A DNA stretch of 64,000 nt from CAZCPB01 sp044223975 (GTDB lineage Bacteria > Planctomycetota > Phycisphaerae > Phycisphaerales > UBA1924). The translations under genes were made by a program, and so were the position numbers. Positions 24,715-33,000 of the stretch are shown one piece after another; within the stretch, counting starts at the first letter, position 1, and each line of letters opens with the position of its first letter. The stretch lies in contig JBGALI010000001.1 in NCBI GenBank assembly GCA_044223975.1, forward strand, positions 310,001-374,000, read 5' to 3'. The notes below the pieces were generated by a model that was given only the letters and a program-made list of their open reading frames with translations, had not been told where the DNA came from and ran no database searches.

Positions 24715-26271
24715 ATGTCCACCTCGATCAAGCGGGCCTTGTTGCCTTTGGCGGCCTTTTGCGTGTTGGCTAGTCTCCCCGGCGAGTGGGCCGCTTCCCC
24801 GGTGCTCGGCCAGCCCCCCGCCCCCAAGACCGACGAGAAGGACAAGAAGAAGGCCGACGAGCCGAAAGTCACGTCGCATGAGGCGGTCATCGGCGGGCAG
24901 ACGATCAAGTACACCGCGACCACCGGAATGCTGCCCCAGCTCGACGACTCGGGAAAGGTGAAAGCCAACGTCTTCTTTGTCGCCTACGAGCGCGAGGGAC
25001 AGGACAAGGCCAAGCGTCCAATCACCTTCGCGTTCAACGGTGGGCCCGGTTCGTCCTCGGTCTGGCTCCACCTGGGCGCGCTCGGGCCTCGCAAAGTCCA
25101 GTTCGGCCCCGACGGCGAGCCCCTGGCGCCGCCCGCGGCCCTCACCGACAACGAATCCTCGTGGCTCGATATGACCGACATCGTCTTCATCGACCCCGTG
25201 AGCACCGGCTTCAGCCGGCCCGCCGAAGGTGAGAACGGGAACCAGTTCCACGGCCTGTTCGAGGACGTGCAATCAGTTGGCGAGTTCATCCGGCTCTATT
25301 GCGTGCGCTACCAGCGCTGGCAGTCCCCCAAGTTCCTGGCCGGCGAGAGCTACGGCACCACGCGTGCCGCGGGGCTGTCGGGCTATCTCCAGGACGAGGT
25401 GGGCATGTACCTCAACGGGATCGTGCTGATCTCGTCGGTTCTTGACTTCTCCACCATTTCGTTCGAGACCAACAACGACCTGCCCAACTGGCTCTTCCTC
25501 CCGAGCTACACCGCCACCGCGTGGTACCACAAGAAGCTCGCGCCGGACCTGCAGGCCGACCTTCAGGGCGCGCTGAAGCAAGCCAGAGAGTTCGCGGCCG
25601 GAGAATACCTGCTGGCCCTCGCCAAGGGTGATGCCCTGCCCGCCAAGGAGCGCGACGCCGTTGCCGAAAAGCTCGCGCGGTTCACGGGGCTGTCCAAGGA
25701 CTTTGTCGTTCGGGCGGGACTCCGCGTGTCGATGGGCAGCTTTGGCAAGGAGCTCCTCCGCGATCGCGGGCAGACCGTCGGCCGCTTTGACAGTCGGTAC
25801 AAGGGCATCGACCGCAACGGCATCGGCAGCGGGCCCGACTACGACCCCAGCCACGCGGCGATCACCGGCCCCTTCACCGCCGCGTTCAATACCTACGTCC
25901 GCTCCGAACTCCAGTACGAGAGCGATCAGAACTACGAAATCCTGACGGGGAAGGTGCACCCCTGGAACTTCTCGGCCGCGACCAATCATTTCGCGAGCTT
26001 TGCCGACACGCTCCGAAGCGCGATGACCAAGAACCCCGCCCTCCGCGTCATGTTCTGCGCGGGCTACTACGACCTGGCGACCCCGTTCTTTGCCGCCGAG
26101 TACACCGCGGGGCACCTGGGCCTCGATGAATCGCTGCGATCACACGTGGTCACGAACTATTACGAGGCGGGGCACATGATGTACCTCCGCCAGGCCGACC
26201 TCAAGAAGCTCAAGGCTGACGCGGCAGGATTCTACAAGGACGCGCTTACGCAGCCCGCCGGGGCCCGATGA
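24715..26271 (+). CDS. Exported S10 family serine carboxypeptidase
   Basis: 518 residues. A signal peptide (LPLAAFCVLASLPGEWAAS) and a Lys/Asp/Pro-rich linker precede the alpha/beta-hydrolase domain. The substrate-binding NGGPGSSSVWLHLGALGP, the nucleophile Ser212 in GESYGTTRA, the Asp in GYYDLATPF and the His in YEAGHMMYL complete the S10 triad. These enzymes remove C-terminal residues from peptides; bacterial members are usually periplasmic or secreted and poorly studied. The ATG at 24715 follows AGGAACC. It is divergent from the sirtuin gene and ends 43 bp before the QueC-like gene, which has its own -10 box. Confidence 0.9.
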   Translation: MSTSIKRALLPLAAFCVLASLPGEWAASPVLGQPPAPKTDEKDKKKADEPKVTSHEAVIGGQTIKYTATTGMLPQLDDSGKVKANVFFVAYEREGQDKAKRPITFAFNGGPGSSSVWLHLGALGPRKVQFGPDGEPLAPPAALTDNESSWLDMTDIVFIDPVSTGFSRPAEGENGNQFHGLFEDVQSVGEFIRLYCVRYQRWQSPKFLAGESYGTTRAAGLSGYLQDEVGMYLNGIVLISSVLDFSTISFETNNDLPNWLFLPSYTATAWYHKKLAPDLQADLQGALKQAREFAAGEYLLALAKGDALPAKERDAVAEKLARFTGLSKDFVVRAGLRVSMGSFGKELLRDRGQTVGRFDSRYKGIDRNGIGSGPDYDPSHAAITGPFTAAFNTYVRSELQYESDQNYEILTGKVHPWNFSAATNHFASFADTLRSAMTKNPALRVMFCAGYYDLATPFFAAEYTAGHLGLDESLRSHVVTNYYEAGHMMYLRQADLKKLKADAAGFYKDALTQPAGAR

Positions 26272-26301
26272 AGCAGCTCACCGCTCGCGTCGCCCGCGTG
26301 A

Positions 26302-26307
26302 TAGGAT
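26302..26307 (+). promoter_or_regulatory. -10 element TAGGAT before the QueC-like gene
   Basis: TAGGAT ends 7 nt before the ATG at 26315. It overlaps an in-frame ATG at 26306, which therefore is unlikely to be the start. Confidence 0.35.
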
Positions 26308-26314
26308 GTCCGTG

Positions 26315-27046
26315 ATGGAGTCTTCCGGCAGGACGCTTGTGATCAGCGATGGCGGCGTGGCCGCCCTCGTCGCGTGCATGGCGGCCCGCGAAGCCCTCTA
26401 CGCGGGCGCTTCCGCCGCCGCGGGAGCGGAGCCCGCGAAATCAGGCGTCGAGGCTGCCCGGAAGAACGCCGAGGCGACACGGACATTCCTGCGTGACCGC
26501 CGCCCGCTCGTGTTCATGGGTGAGCTGCCAGCGGGGTCCGGCGCGGCGCGCCGCAAGGCCGTGGAGCGACAGTGCGCCGCCCTGGACCTTGAACTCGTGG
26601 AACCAAGCCCCGCTGACGTGCCGCCCTCGGGCGCCCCGGCAGGCGAGAGGGCGACCCGGTTGCTGGTGAGCGCGGCGTTCGCCGCCGCAAAGCGCGAGGC
26701 CGCGCGCGTGCTTTGGCCGGTGCACTTCTTCGACGGCACCGACGTAAACCTCGACAGCGTCGCCGACGCGATCGACCGAGCCCTTCTCGTGACGCGGCTG
26801 CTCGGCCTCGATTCCCAGCCCGGTGTGCGCGTCGAGGTTCCCTACGCCGACTTCACCGACCGCCAGCTCGCCGAACTCGCCGTCGACCTCGACGCCCCCG
26901 TCCGGACCTGCTGGTGGTGGTACGCCCAGCTGGCTCCGACTCCGCCCGGCGACTCCGCAGGGCCCGACGAGTTCCGGGCCGAATTCCACCGCTGGAACCA
27001 GGTGCTGCGCGAGTGCGGCTGGGTCCAGGAGGCCGGCGTCGCCTGA
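26315..27046 (+). CDS. QueC-like protein with degenerate active sites
   Basis: 243 residues. Overall layout and the C-terminal pattern (VRVEVPYADFTDRQLAELAVDLDAPV then CWWWY, then NQVLRECGWVQEAG) resemble 7-cyano-7-deazaguanine synthase, QueC. In QueC the N-terminal PP-loop reads SGGxDS; here the matching segment is VISDGGVAALVACM, lacking the Asp-Ser. The zinc-binding cysteine cluster near the C-terminus is reduced to Cys199, with no C-x2-C pairs. ATP use and catalysis are therefore doubtful; a regulatory or altered role is possible. Start 26315 is set by the TAGGAT box. Its link to the tgt gene at 8087 is only by pathway. The family call is moderate. Confidence 0.5.
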   Translation: MESSGRTLVISDGGVAALVACMAAREALYAGASAAAGAEPAKSGVEAARKNAEATRTFLRDRRPLVFMGELPAGSGAARRKAVERQCAALDLELVEPSPADVPPSGAPAGERATRLLVSAAFAAAKREAARVLWPVHFFDGTDVNLDSVADAIDRALLVTRLLGLDSQPGVRVEVPYADFTDRQLAELAVDLDAPVRTCWWWYAQLAPTPPGDSAGPDEFRAEFHRWNQVLRECGWVQEAGVA

Positions 27047-27142
27047 ACGTGCCGATCGGGCCCGCCCCGGATCTTCCCTTGAGCCCCTCGAACACGGTGT
27101 GCATCACCGCGCGGCCGCTCCCTCCGGATCGCGGTGTTCGGG

Positions 27143-27148
27143 TACACT
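27143..27148 (+). promoter_or_regulatory. -10 element TACACT for the ThuA-DUF1080 gene
   Basis: TACACT lies 35 nt before the GTG at 27184 and gives a leader of about 28 nt that carries AGGAG. No clear -35 box is visible. Confidence 0.4.
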
Positions 27149-27183
27149 GTTCGCCGATCGCACCATCAGTCCAGGAGCTTCCA

Positions 27184-28713
27184 GTGCCGACCATCGCCAC
27201 GTTCGCGAACACTCTCGGTTCTCTCGCCGCGGCTTCTCTTGTTGCCCTCGCCAGCGGCGCGCCAGAGCGCGGCGAAGCCAAGGACACGATCCGCGCCCTT
27301 CTTCTCACCGGCCAGCAGAATCACGACTGGACCTACACCAGCAACGTCCACAAGCAAACGCTCGAGGCCACCGGTCGCTTCACTGTCGACCTCACGACCA
27401 CGCCCGCAGAGGCCCTCGCCGACGCCAAGAGTCTCGCGAACTACAAGGTTCTCGTGGTGGATTACAACGGCGAGCGGTGGGGGAGTGCCGCGGAGAAGAA
27501 CTTCCTGGACGCAGTCAACGCAGGCGCCGGCGTGGTGATTATCCACGCGTCGAACAACTCGTTCGTGACCGACGACCCTGCTCAGGGCTGGATCGACTAC
27601 CAGAAGCTCGTCGGCCTGGTCTGGTTGAAGCCCGCCACCGGCCACGGCAAGTTCCACGCCTTCGACGTGCACTACACCGACCACGACCACCCCATCACCA
27701 AGGGTCTGGCCGACATGAAGTCGCACCCCGACGAGCTGTACCACAAGCTCGTGAACACCCAGCACGCGGATTTCAAGGTGCTCGCGACCGCGCTCTCCAG
27801 CAAAGAGAGCGGCGGCACCGGCGACAACGAGCCGATGGTGCTCGTCAGCACGTGGGGCAAGGGCCGCGTCTTCCACACGCCGCTGGGCCACGTCTGGGCC
27901 GGCTCGCCCGAGCAGCACGCGTCGATCAACGACCCGCAGTTCAAGATCCTCCTTGCCCGCGGCACCGAGTGGGCCGCGACCGGCGCCGTGACGCTTCCTG
28001 CGAGCTGGGATTTCGGACCCCCGCCCCCGCCCAAGGCCACCCAGCCCGCCGCCAAGAGCGGCGCCGACGCCGCGCCCAACACGCTGACCGACGCCGAGAA
28101 GGCGGCGGGCTGGACGCTGCTGTTCGACGGCACGTCCGCGTCGGGGTTCAAGAGCTTCAAGAAGCCATCGTTCCCCGACAAGGGCTGGGAGGCCGCCGAC
28201 GGGACGCTCCACGTCAAGGCGCAGGGCGGTGGCGGCGACGTCGTCACCAAGGACGAATACCAGGACTTCGAGTTCGCCTGCGAATGGAAGGTCTCCCCCG
28301 GCGCCAACAGCGGCATCATCTACCTCGCGGCCGAAGAGGGATTCGACTACCCGTGGCAGACCGGCCCCGAGATGCAGATCCTCGACAACAGCAGGCACGC
28401 CGACGGCAAGAGCCCGTTGACCTCGGCCGGCGCGCTCTATGCGCTCATCGCCTGCTCGAAGGACGTCACCAAGCCCGTCGGAGAATGGAACGCGGCCCGC
28501 GTTCTCAAGAAGGGCAATCACGTCGAGCACTGGCTCAACGGCGTCAAGGTCGTCGAATACGAAATCGGCAGCCCCGAAGTCAAGAAACTCATCGCGGCCA
28601 GCAAGTTCAAGGACATGCCCGCGTTCATGACCAAGGCCAAGGGCCGCGTCGCTCTTCAAGATCACGGCGACGACGTGTGGTTCCGCAACATCAAGGTGCG
28701 TGAGGTGAAGTAG
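27184..28713 (+). CDS. Exported ThuA domain fused to a DUF1080 (3-keto-disaccharide hydrolase) domain
   Basis: 509 residues. The N-terminus is hydrophobic (TLGSLAAASLVALASGAP) and looks like a signal peptide. A ThuA glutamine-amidotransferase-like domain follows (about 35-270: ALLLTGQQNHDWTYTSN, GVVIIHASNNSF, HPITKGL, GKGRVFHTPLGH); ThuA acts on trehalose and related disaccharides. After a Pro/Ala linker comes DUF1080 (about 305-508: GWTLLFDGTSASGFKSFKKP, GANSGIIYLAAEE, EMQILDN, NHVEHWLNG), a concanavalin-like beta-sandwich family of 3-keto-disaccharide hydrolases. Fusion of the two is common in planctomycetes. GTG 27184 has AGGAG 6 nt upstream. A role in degrading oxidised disaccharides in the periplasm is inferred. 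Confidence 0.87.
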   Translation: MPTIATFANTLGSLAAASLVALASGAPERGEAKDTIRALLLTGQQNHDWTYTSNVHKQTLEATGRFTVDLTTTPAEALADAKSLANYKVLVVDYNGERWGSAAEKNFLDAVNAGAGVVIIHASNNSFVTDDPAQGWIDYQKLVGLVWLKPATGHGKFHAFDVHYTDHDHPITKGLADMKSHPDELYHKLVNTQHADFKVLATALSSKESGGTGDNEPMVLVSTWGKGRVFHTPLGHVWAGSPEQHASINDPQFKILLARGTEWAATGAVTLPASWDFGPPPPPKATQPAAKSGADAAPNTLTDAEKAAGWTLLFDGTSASGFKSFKKPSFPDKGWEAADGTLHVKAQGGGGDVVTKDEYQDFEFACEWKVSPGANSGIIYLAAEEGFDYPWQTGPEMQILDNSRHADGKSPLTSAGALYALIACSKDVTKPVGEWNAARVLKKGNHVEHWLNGVKVVEYEIGSPEVKKLIAASKFKDMPAFMTKAKGRVALQDHGDDVWFRNIKVREVK

Positions 28714-28736
28714 GCGGGGGCCGAGCCGGACCGTGG

Positions 28737-29699
28737 TCAGGGCTTGATCGGATCTCCTCCCTTGTCCACGTTTTCCTTGGTGTAGAGCTTCGTTCCCAGC
28801 ACGATCTTCTTCGGCACGTCCTTGCCCCTCCCGGCGGCGATCAGGCGAGCCTCGTCGATCGCCTCCTTGGCTCCGTTGGGGTATTCGAACGTCGCGTTGA
28901 GGATCCCCTTCCGAACCGCCTCCACCCCCTCGTGCGGCAGGGCATCGACCCCGACGAACATCATCTCCTTCTCGCGGCCCGCGTCCTTGGCCGCGTTGTA
29001 CGCCGCGATTGCCGCGGGGTCGTTGGCGCCGTACACCAGCTGGATTGAACCCTTCTTGGGGTTCCGCGCCAGCGCCGCCTGCATCTTCTCGCGCGCCACG
29101 TCACCCAGCCACTGCATGTCGGCGTCGTAGACCACCTTGATGTCAGTGTCCTTGATCGCGGCCCGGAACGGCTCCGACCGGTCGCCCGCCGGCACGCTCG
29201 ACGACAGGCCCTTCAACTCAACGACGTTGCCCTTGCCGTTCAGAGCCTTCTTCACCCACTTGCCCACCTCAGCCCCGATCAGCCGGTTGTCGGCCCCGAT
29301 GAAGCAGGTGTACTTGTCGCCCAGCACCGCGCGATCGAGCACGATCACCGGGATCCCCGCGTCGAACGCCTCGCCCACGACGCTCGAGAGGCTCGTGTCC
29401 AGCGGAGAGATGATGATCACGTCCACCTTGGCCGCGACGAACTCCTTCACGTGCGCCATCTGGCGCGGCGCATCGTTCTGCGCGTCCTTCATCGTCAGCT
29501 TGATCTCGGGGAACTTGTCCGCGCTGGCCTTGATGTCCTTGTCCATCTGCTCGCGCCACGGCTCGTTGCGGTTGCACTGGGAGTAGCCGATGCGGAGCGG
29601 CTTGGCCGCGGCGACGGGGGCCGGAGTTGGCTGGGCGATCGCAGAGGCGGCGAACAGTGTTCCGACCCCAACCATTGCCGCGAGCGAGAGCCATTTCAT
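28737..29699 (-). CDS. Periplasmic sugar-binding protein of an ABC transporter (RbsB/YtfQ type)
   Basis: 320 residues. A signal peptide (LAAMVGVGTLFAASAIAQ) is followed by a type I periplasmic-binding fold: LRIGYSQCNRNEPWREQMDKDI, DVIIISPLDTSLSSVVGEAFDAGIPVIVLDRAV, and YGANDPAAIAAYNAAKDAG. The sequence RNEPWREQMDKDI resembles galactofuranose- or ribose-type binders (YtfQ group). ATG 29699 is chosen for AAGGGG upstream and the signal peptide; a TACACT hexamer at 29724-29729 may be its -10. The permease gene lies upstream on the same strand after 140 bp. The ATPase subunit is missing from the locus. Confidence 0.9.
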   Translation of the reverse strand: MKWLSLAAMVGVGTLFAASAIAQPTPAPVAAAKPLRIGYSQCNRNEPWREQMDKDIKASADKFPEIKLTMKDAQNDAPRQMAHVKEFVAAKVDVIIISPLDTSLSSVVGEAFDAGIPVIVLDRAVLGDKYTCFIGADNRLIGAEVGKWVKKALNGKGNVVELKGLSSSVPAGDRSEPFRAAIKDTDIKVVYDADMQWLGDVAREKMQAALARNPKKGSIQLVYGANDPAAIAAYNAAKDAGREKEMMFVGVDALPHEGVEAVRKGILNATFEYPNGAKEAIDEARLIAAGRGKDVPKKIVLGTKLYTKENVDKGGDPIKP

Positions 29700-29723
29700 C
29701 GTGAAGCCCCTTGGTTTCTGCGG

Positions 29724-29729
29724 AGTGTA
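29724..29729 (-). promoter_or_regulatory. -10 element TACACT before the sugar-binding-protein gene
   Basis: TACACT reads on the minus strand 24 nt before the ATG at 29699, leaving room for the AAGGGG ribosome site. It would allow the binding protein to be made independently of the upstream permease. Confidence 0.35.
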
Positions 29730-29812
29730 CCGCTCCATGGCCGAATGTGCACCCTTTCTTGAGGCCCGACTCGAAGACACTCTGGGCGGGCCCCCCGTTC
29801 CCCTCACCTTCA

Positions 29813-29841
29813 TCACCTCCATCACCCACTCACCTCCATCA
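29813..29841. repeat. Direct repeat of TCACCTCCATCA, also found at 44533
   Basis: Two copies of the 12-mer (29813-29824 and 29830-29841) are separated by 5 bp at the 3' end of the permease gene. A third copy is at 44533-44544. The first copy and the one at 44533 share 15 bp, including a following CCC. Confidence 0.6.
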
Positions 29842-30846
29842 TCTCCGCCTCAGCCCCTGCGCCAGCACCGCCACCACGATCACTCCCCCCGTGATCATGA
29901 GCTGGTACGCGGTGCTCACGCTGTTGATGTCGAGCACCTTGCGCAGGTACCCGATCGTGAGCGTGCCGATCACCGTCAGCAGCACCCCGCCCCGCCCGCC
30001 GGCGAGCGTGGTGCCCCCGATCACCACCATCGCGATCGCCGTCAGTTCGTACCCCATGCCCCCGTCCGGGTTCCCCTGGCGTTCGATCGCGCAGAACAGC
30101 ACCCCCGCGATGCCCGACAGCGCCCCGGAAATGATGTACGCCACCAGCTTCGTCGCCCGCACCGGCACGCCCGCGTACCGCGCGGCCGTCTCGTTGTCGC
30201 CGACGGCGTACAGACGCACCCCCAGCGTCTGCGTCCGCATCATGAGGAGCGTGAGCGCCGCGGCACCGATGAAGATCGGCACGTGGACCGTCACCTCCGC
30301 GCCGGCCGGGCCGAACTTGGCGTTGAGCGATTCCAGCAGCGGGGGGTACGGAAACTTCTGGATCTTGACGCCGTCCGACAGCCACTTCGCCAGCCCCCGT
30401 GCCGCGGCCATCACCGCGAGCGTGGCCACGAACGGCTGCACCCGCGCAAAGGCGATGAGGCTTCCCGACACCGCGCCGCACAGGGCCCCGACGCCGACCG
30501 CCGCGGGGATCGCCACCACGCCGGGCGTCTCCCGGCGCATCACCAGCATCGAGAACACCACCCCGGTCAGCGCCACGACCGACCCGACCGCCAGGTCGAT
30601 CCCGCCGGTGACGATGACCACCGTGAGCCCGCACGCCAGCACCCCGTAGCCCGCGTTCTGCGCGAGCGTGTCGGCGTGCGTGCCGGGCATGAAGAACGCG
30701 CCGTCGGCGTTGAAAACGGCCCCGAGGATCAGCACAAGCACCAAGGCCGCGCACGCGGCTAGCACGTCGCGCCCGCCGCGCGTCCGGCCGTGGCCCGCGG
30801 CGGGCGGGCCGGTCGGCACGCTTGTCCCCGGTCCGGTCGAGGTCAT
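29839..30846 (-). CDS. Sugar ABC transporter permease (RbsC/YtfT type)
   Basis: 335 residues with about nine membrane segments. Family signatures are GLTVVIVTGGIDLAVGSVVALTGV (about 75-98) and GRGGVLLTVIGTLTIGYL near the C-terminus, with ARYAGVPVRATKLVAYIISGALSGIAGVL between. It belongs to the BPD_transp_2 group that imports ribose, xylose, galactose or galactofuranose. Its start overlaps the stop of the upstream GH172 gene by 4 bp (ATGA), linking sugar release and uptake in one transcript. The binding-protein gene follows downstream. A second permease and the tandem-domain ATPase usual in this transporter class are not encoded here. Confidence 0.92.
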   Translation of the reverse strand: MTSTGPGTSVPTGPPAAGHGRTRGGRDVLAACAALVLVLILGAVFNADGAFFMPGTHADTLAQNAGYGVLACGLTVVIVTGGIDLAVGSVVALTGVVFSMLVMRRETPGVVAIPAAVGVGALCGAVSGSLIAFARVQPFVATLAVMAAARGLAKWLSDGVKIQKFPYPPLLESLNAKFGPAGAEVTVHVPIFIGAAALTLLMMRTQTLGVRLYAVGDNETAARYAGVPVRATKLVAYIISGALSGIAGVLFCAIERQGNPDGGMGYELTAIAMVVIGGTTLAGGRGGVLLTVIGTLTIGYLRKVLDINSVSTAYQLMITGGVIVVAVLAQGLRRR

Positions 30847-32852
30847 TTCGCGGCGTCCGCGGGTCCGAGCACGAAGCAGTCGATCCCGAAATACGTCTTC
30901 GGATTGTTCGCCTTCTCGTTCGCGCCGATGATCTCGGCCCGGACCACGAACGCCCCGTCCTGCGGGGCAAACTCACCCAAGTCCATCGGCCCGGTCGCGT
31001 GGACCTTTCGATCACCGCTGAACAGGTCCACGCCCTCCCCCGCCGGCAGCCCGTTCACGCTGAACCGAACGATCGCGTAGTCCCAGCTTCTGGTCGCGTG
31101 CACGATCACGTGCCGCCGCCCGCCGTCGGGGGCGGGGATCTTCATCTCAATGAAATCGCCGATCTGCTTGCCGCGAACCCACAGCTGCTGCTGCCCGCTC
31201 CACAGGTTCTCTTCGAACCCGCCCTGCGCTTCGACCTCCACGCCGTCGCTCTTGTCGCTGACCTTCTGCGCCTCGCACTCGAACGCGCCGGCGAGCTTGT
31301 ACGGCGGCGGAAGCGCGGGCGCCTGGATTAGGTCACGGGCGGCGTGCGCCGCCTCGGGCATGCGGTTGGTCGTGGCCCCCGGCCTCGCGTAGAAGTACGC
31401 GGTTGCCGCGTACTCGACGTCGCACTCGGTCCAGTGCCACACCTCCATGTCCATCCGGAGCGACTTCCTGAACGGGATGGCATCGAGGGACCGCGTTCGC
31501 GTCACCGTCGCCCGACCCCAGCAGTTCCCCAGCGCCTCGCCGTCGCTCCGCGGCTGCGCGTTGAAGGGCCCAAAGAACGTCTTGGGATTGGACCAGGCGT
31601 AGCTGTAGTAGTCCTCCGTTCCCGTGCCGAAGTGCGAGGGGAACGTCTCACCGTCGACATAGATCTTCTCGTCTCCCTCGCCCCACCAGTCCTTGACGGG
31701 GTTCATCAGGCTCAGCACGTCGCCCACGTACACCCCGTCACCCTCGATGGTGACGTAGTTCCAGTCCTGCATCGGCCGGGTGTGGATCGGATATTCGCAG
31801 CGCCACGTCGCGTGGAAGTGCATGGAGCGAGCGTCCCAGTCCGACTTGTCACCCGCGTAGTGCGCGGTCACGGTCACGGGCTCTTTCCCGAGATTCTCGA
31901 CCGCGATGCTCGCGTGCTTCTCGTACGGCATCGGGAACTTCATCCGGAGAATGCCGTCCTCGCCCGCGGTGGTCCACCACGTGCGAAACTCCCGCATCCC
32001 GGGCCCGACGCCGAAGAAATCTCCCACGGGGCACCACACCGTCTCCTCGCCATCGAACGTCATTCTGATGACCGTCGACCGCAGCGCCTGGTCCTGATTC
32101 GCGGACTTGAGCGACATGAACAGCCGCGAAATCGCGCCGGAACCGGGCGGAAAATCAGCCGTCTGACGCTCCCCCGGGGCCACCACGATGTCGCGGAACA
32201 GCGGCGCCGCCTGGATCTGGGTCCGGGCGTCGAGCTCACGGCGCACCTCATCGATCCGACCCTTGGCCTGCGCGAGGACCTCGGGCGTGAGCGACTCGAC
32301 GGTCGTCCCCGGCGGGTACGTGCGGTAGTTGACCTGGTAGTAGAACCCGTCGGAGTCGCTCGTGATCGTGCAGTGCTTCGAGTACGGGATCGGCAGGTAC
32401 AGGTTGCACCCGCGGGCCGTCTCGATCGACATCGGCTTCTCGATCTTCCACTTGCCCTGAAGGAGGTCCGACATCGGCGCTTCGATCACCGGTGTCGCCG
32501 AGCCGTCGAGGTACACGCGCATCGTGCCCTTGGGGTTCGCCGACCACACGTGCACGATCGCACCCGGGCCGTCGGCGTCGTGCATCACGAACTCCTTGCG
32601 CCCGTCCTTTTCCTCAATTCGGATGAACTGGTTGTAGTCGCCGTTGGCAAACCAGCCCTCAGGATCCGACGGGTCCTTGCTCTTGCGGTCGTAGCTGCTC
32701 GACTGGCGGCAGGTGTACGCCGGGTCCGGGAGTCGCGCGATCGCGGCCCGGTCCGTCATCTCCGTCAGCAGGGAATCGAGGCTGATCGGAGGCGACCCCG
32801 CTTCGGGACCGGCGAGAACGGCGACGACGAACGCAAGGCAGGACAAGATCAT
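30843..32852 (-). CDS. Exported DUF2961 / glycoside hydrolase family 172 protein
   Basis: 669 residues. A short signal peptide (ILSCLAFVVAVLAG) precedes a DUF2961 domain, since reclassified as GH172, whose characterised members act on fructofuranosides and arabinofuranosides. Family features: GDYNQFIRIE, GPGAIVHVWSANPKGTMRVYLDG, then WWGEGDEKIYVDGETFPSHFGTGTEDYYSYAW with acidic residues in the active-site region, and GHWTE-like VWHWTECDVEYAATAYFYA. The last 150 residues form a separate beta-rich domain (AFECEAQ..., resembling a carbohydrate-binding module). GGAGG lies 7 nt before the ATG. It is the first gene of the GH172-permease-binding protein unit, so it probably frees a pentose or fructose in the periplasm for import. 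Confidence 0.85.
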   Translation of the reverse strand: MILSCLAFVVAVLAGPEAGSPPISLDSLLTEMTDRAAIARLPDPAYTCRQSSSYDRKSKDPSDPEGWFANGDYNQFIRIEEKDGRKEFVMHDADGPGAIVHVWSANPKGTMRVYLDGSATPVIEAPMSDLLQGKWKIEKPMSIETARGCNLYLPIPYSKHCTITSDSDGFYYQVNYRTYPPGTTVESLTPEVLAQAKGRIDEVRRELDARTQIQAAPLFRDIVVAPGERQTADFPPGSGAISRLFMSLKSANQDQALRSTVIRMTFDGEETVWCPVGDFFGVGPGMREFRTWWTTAGEDGILRMKFPMPYEKHASIAVENLGKEPVTVTAHYAGDKSDWDARSMHFHATWRCEYPIHTRPMQDWNYVTIEGDGVYVGDVLSLMNPVKDWWGEGDEKIYVDGETFPSHFGTGTEDYYSYAWSNPKTFFGPFNAQPRSDGEALGNCWGRATVTRTRSLDAIPFRKSLRMDMEVWHWTECDVEYAATAYFYARPGATTNRMPEAAHAARDLIQAPALPPPYKLAGAFECEAQKVSDKSDGVEVEAQGGFEENLWSGQQQLWVRGKQIGDFIEMKIPAPDGGRRHVIVHATRSWDYAIVRFSVNGLPAGEGVDLFSGDRKVHATGPMDLGEFAPQDGAFVVRAEIIGANEKANNPKTYFGIDCFVLGPADAAK

Positions 32853-33000
32853 CTCATGACCTCCGGTTCACGGCCGCCCACGCCCCGCGCGTACGCGGCA
32901 CGAGAGCAGCGTACCGAAAGCAGCGGGCGCCCGTGGTCGTGCGAACATTCTCGCCCGGGCCGGGAGGGGCGCCCGGGGAACGCCGCGGCACCGGGGCCGG

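Noticed and set aside
27166..28665. A 499-codon minus-strand frame over the ThuA-DUF1080 gene
   Set aside because: Composition is typical of an antisense shadow and no homology is visible.
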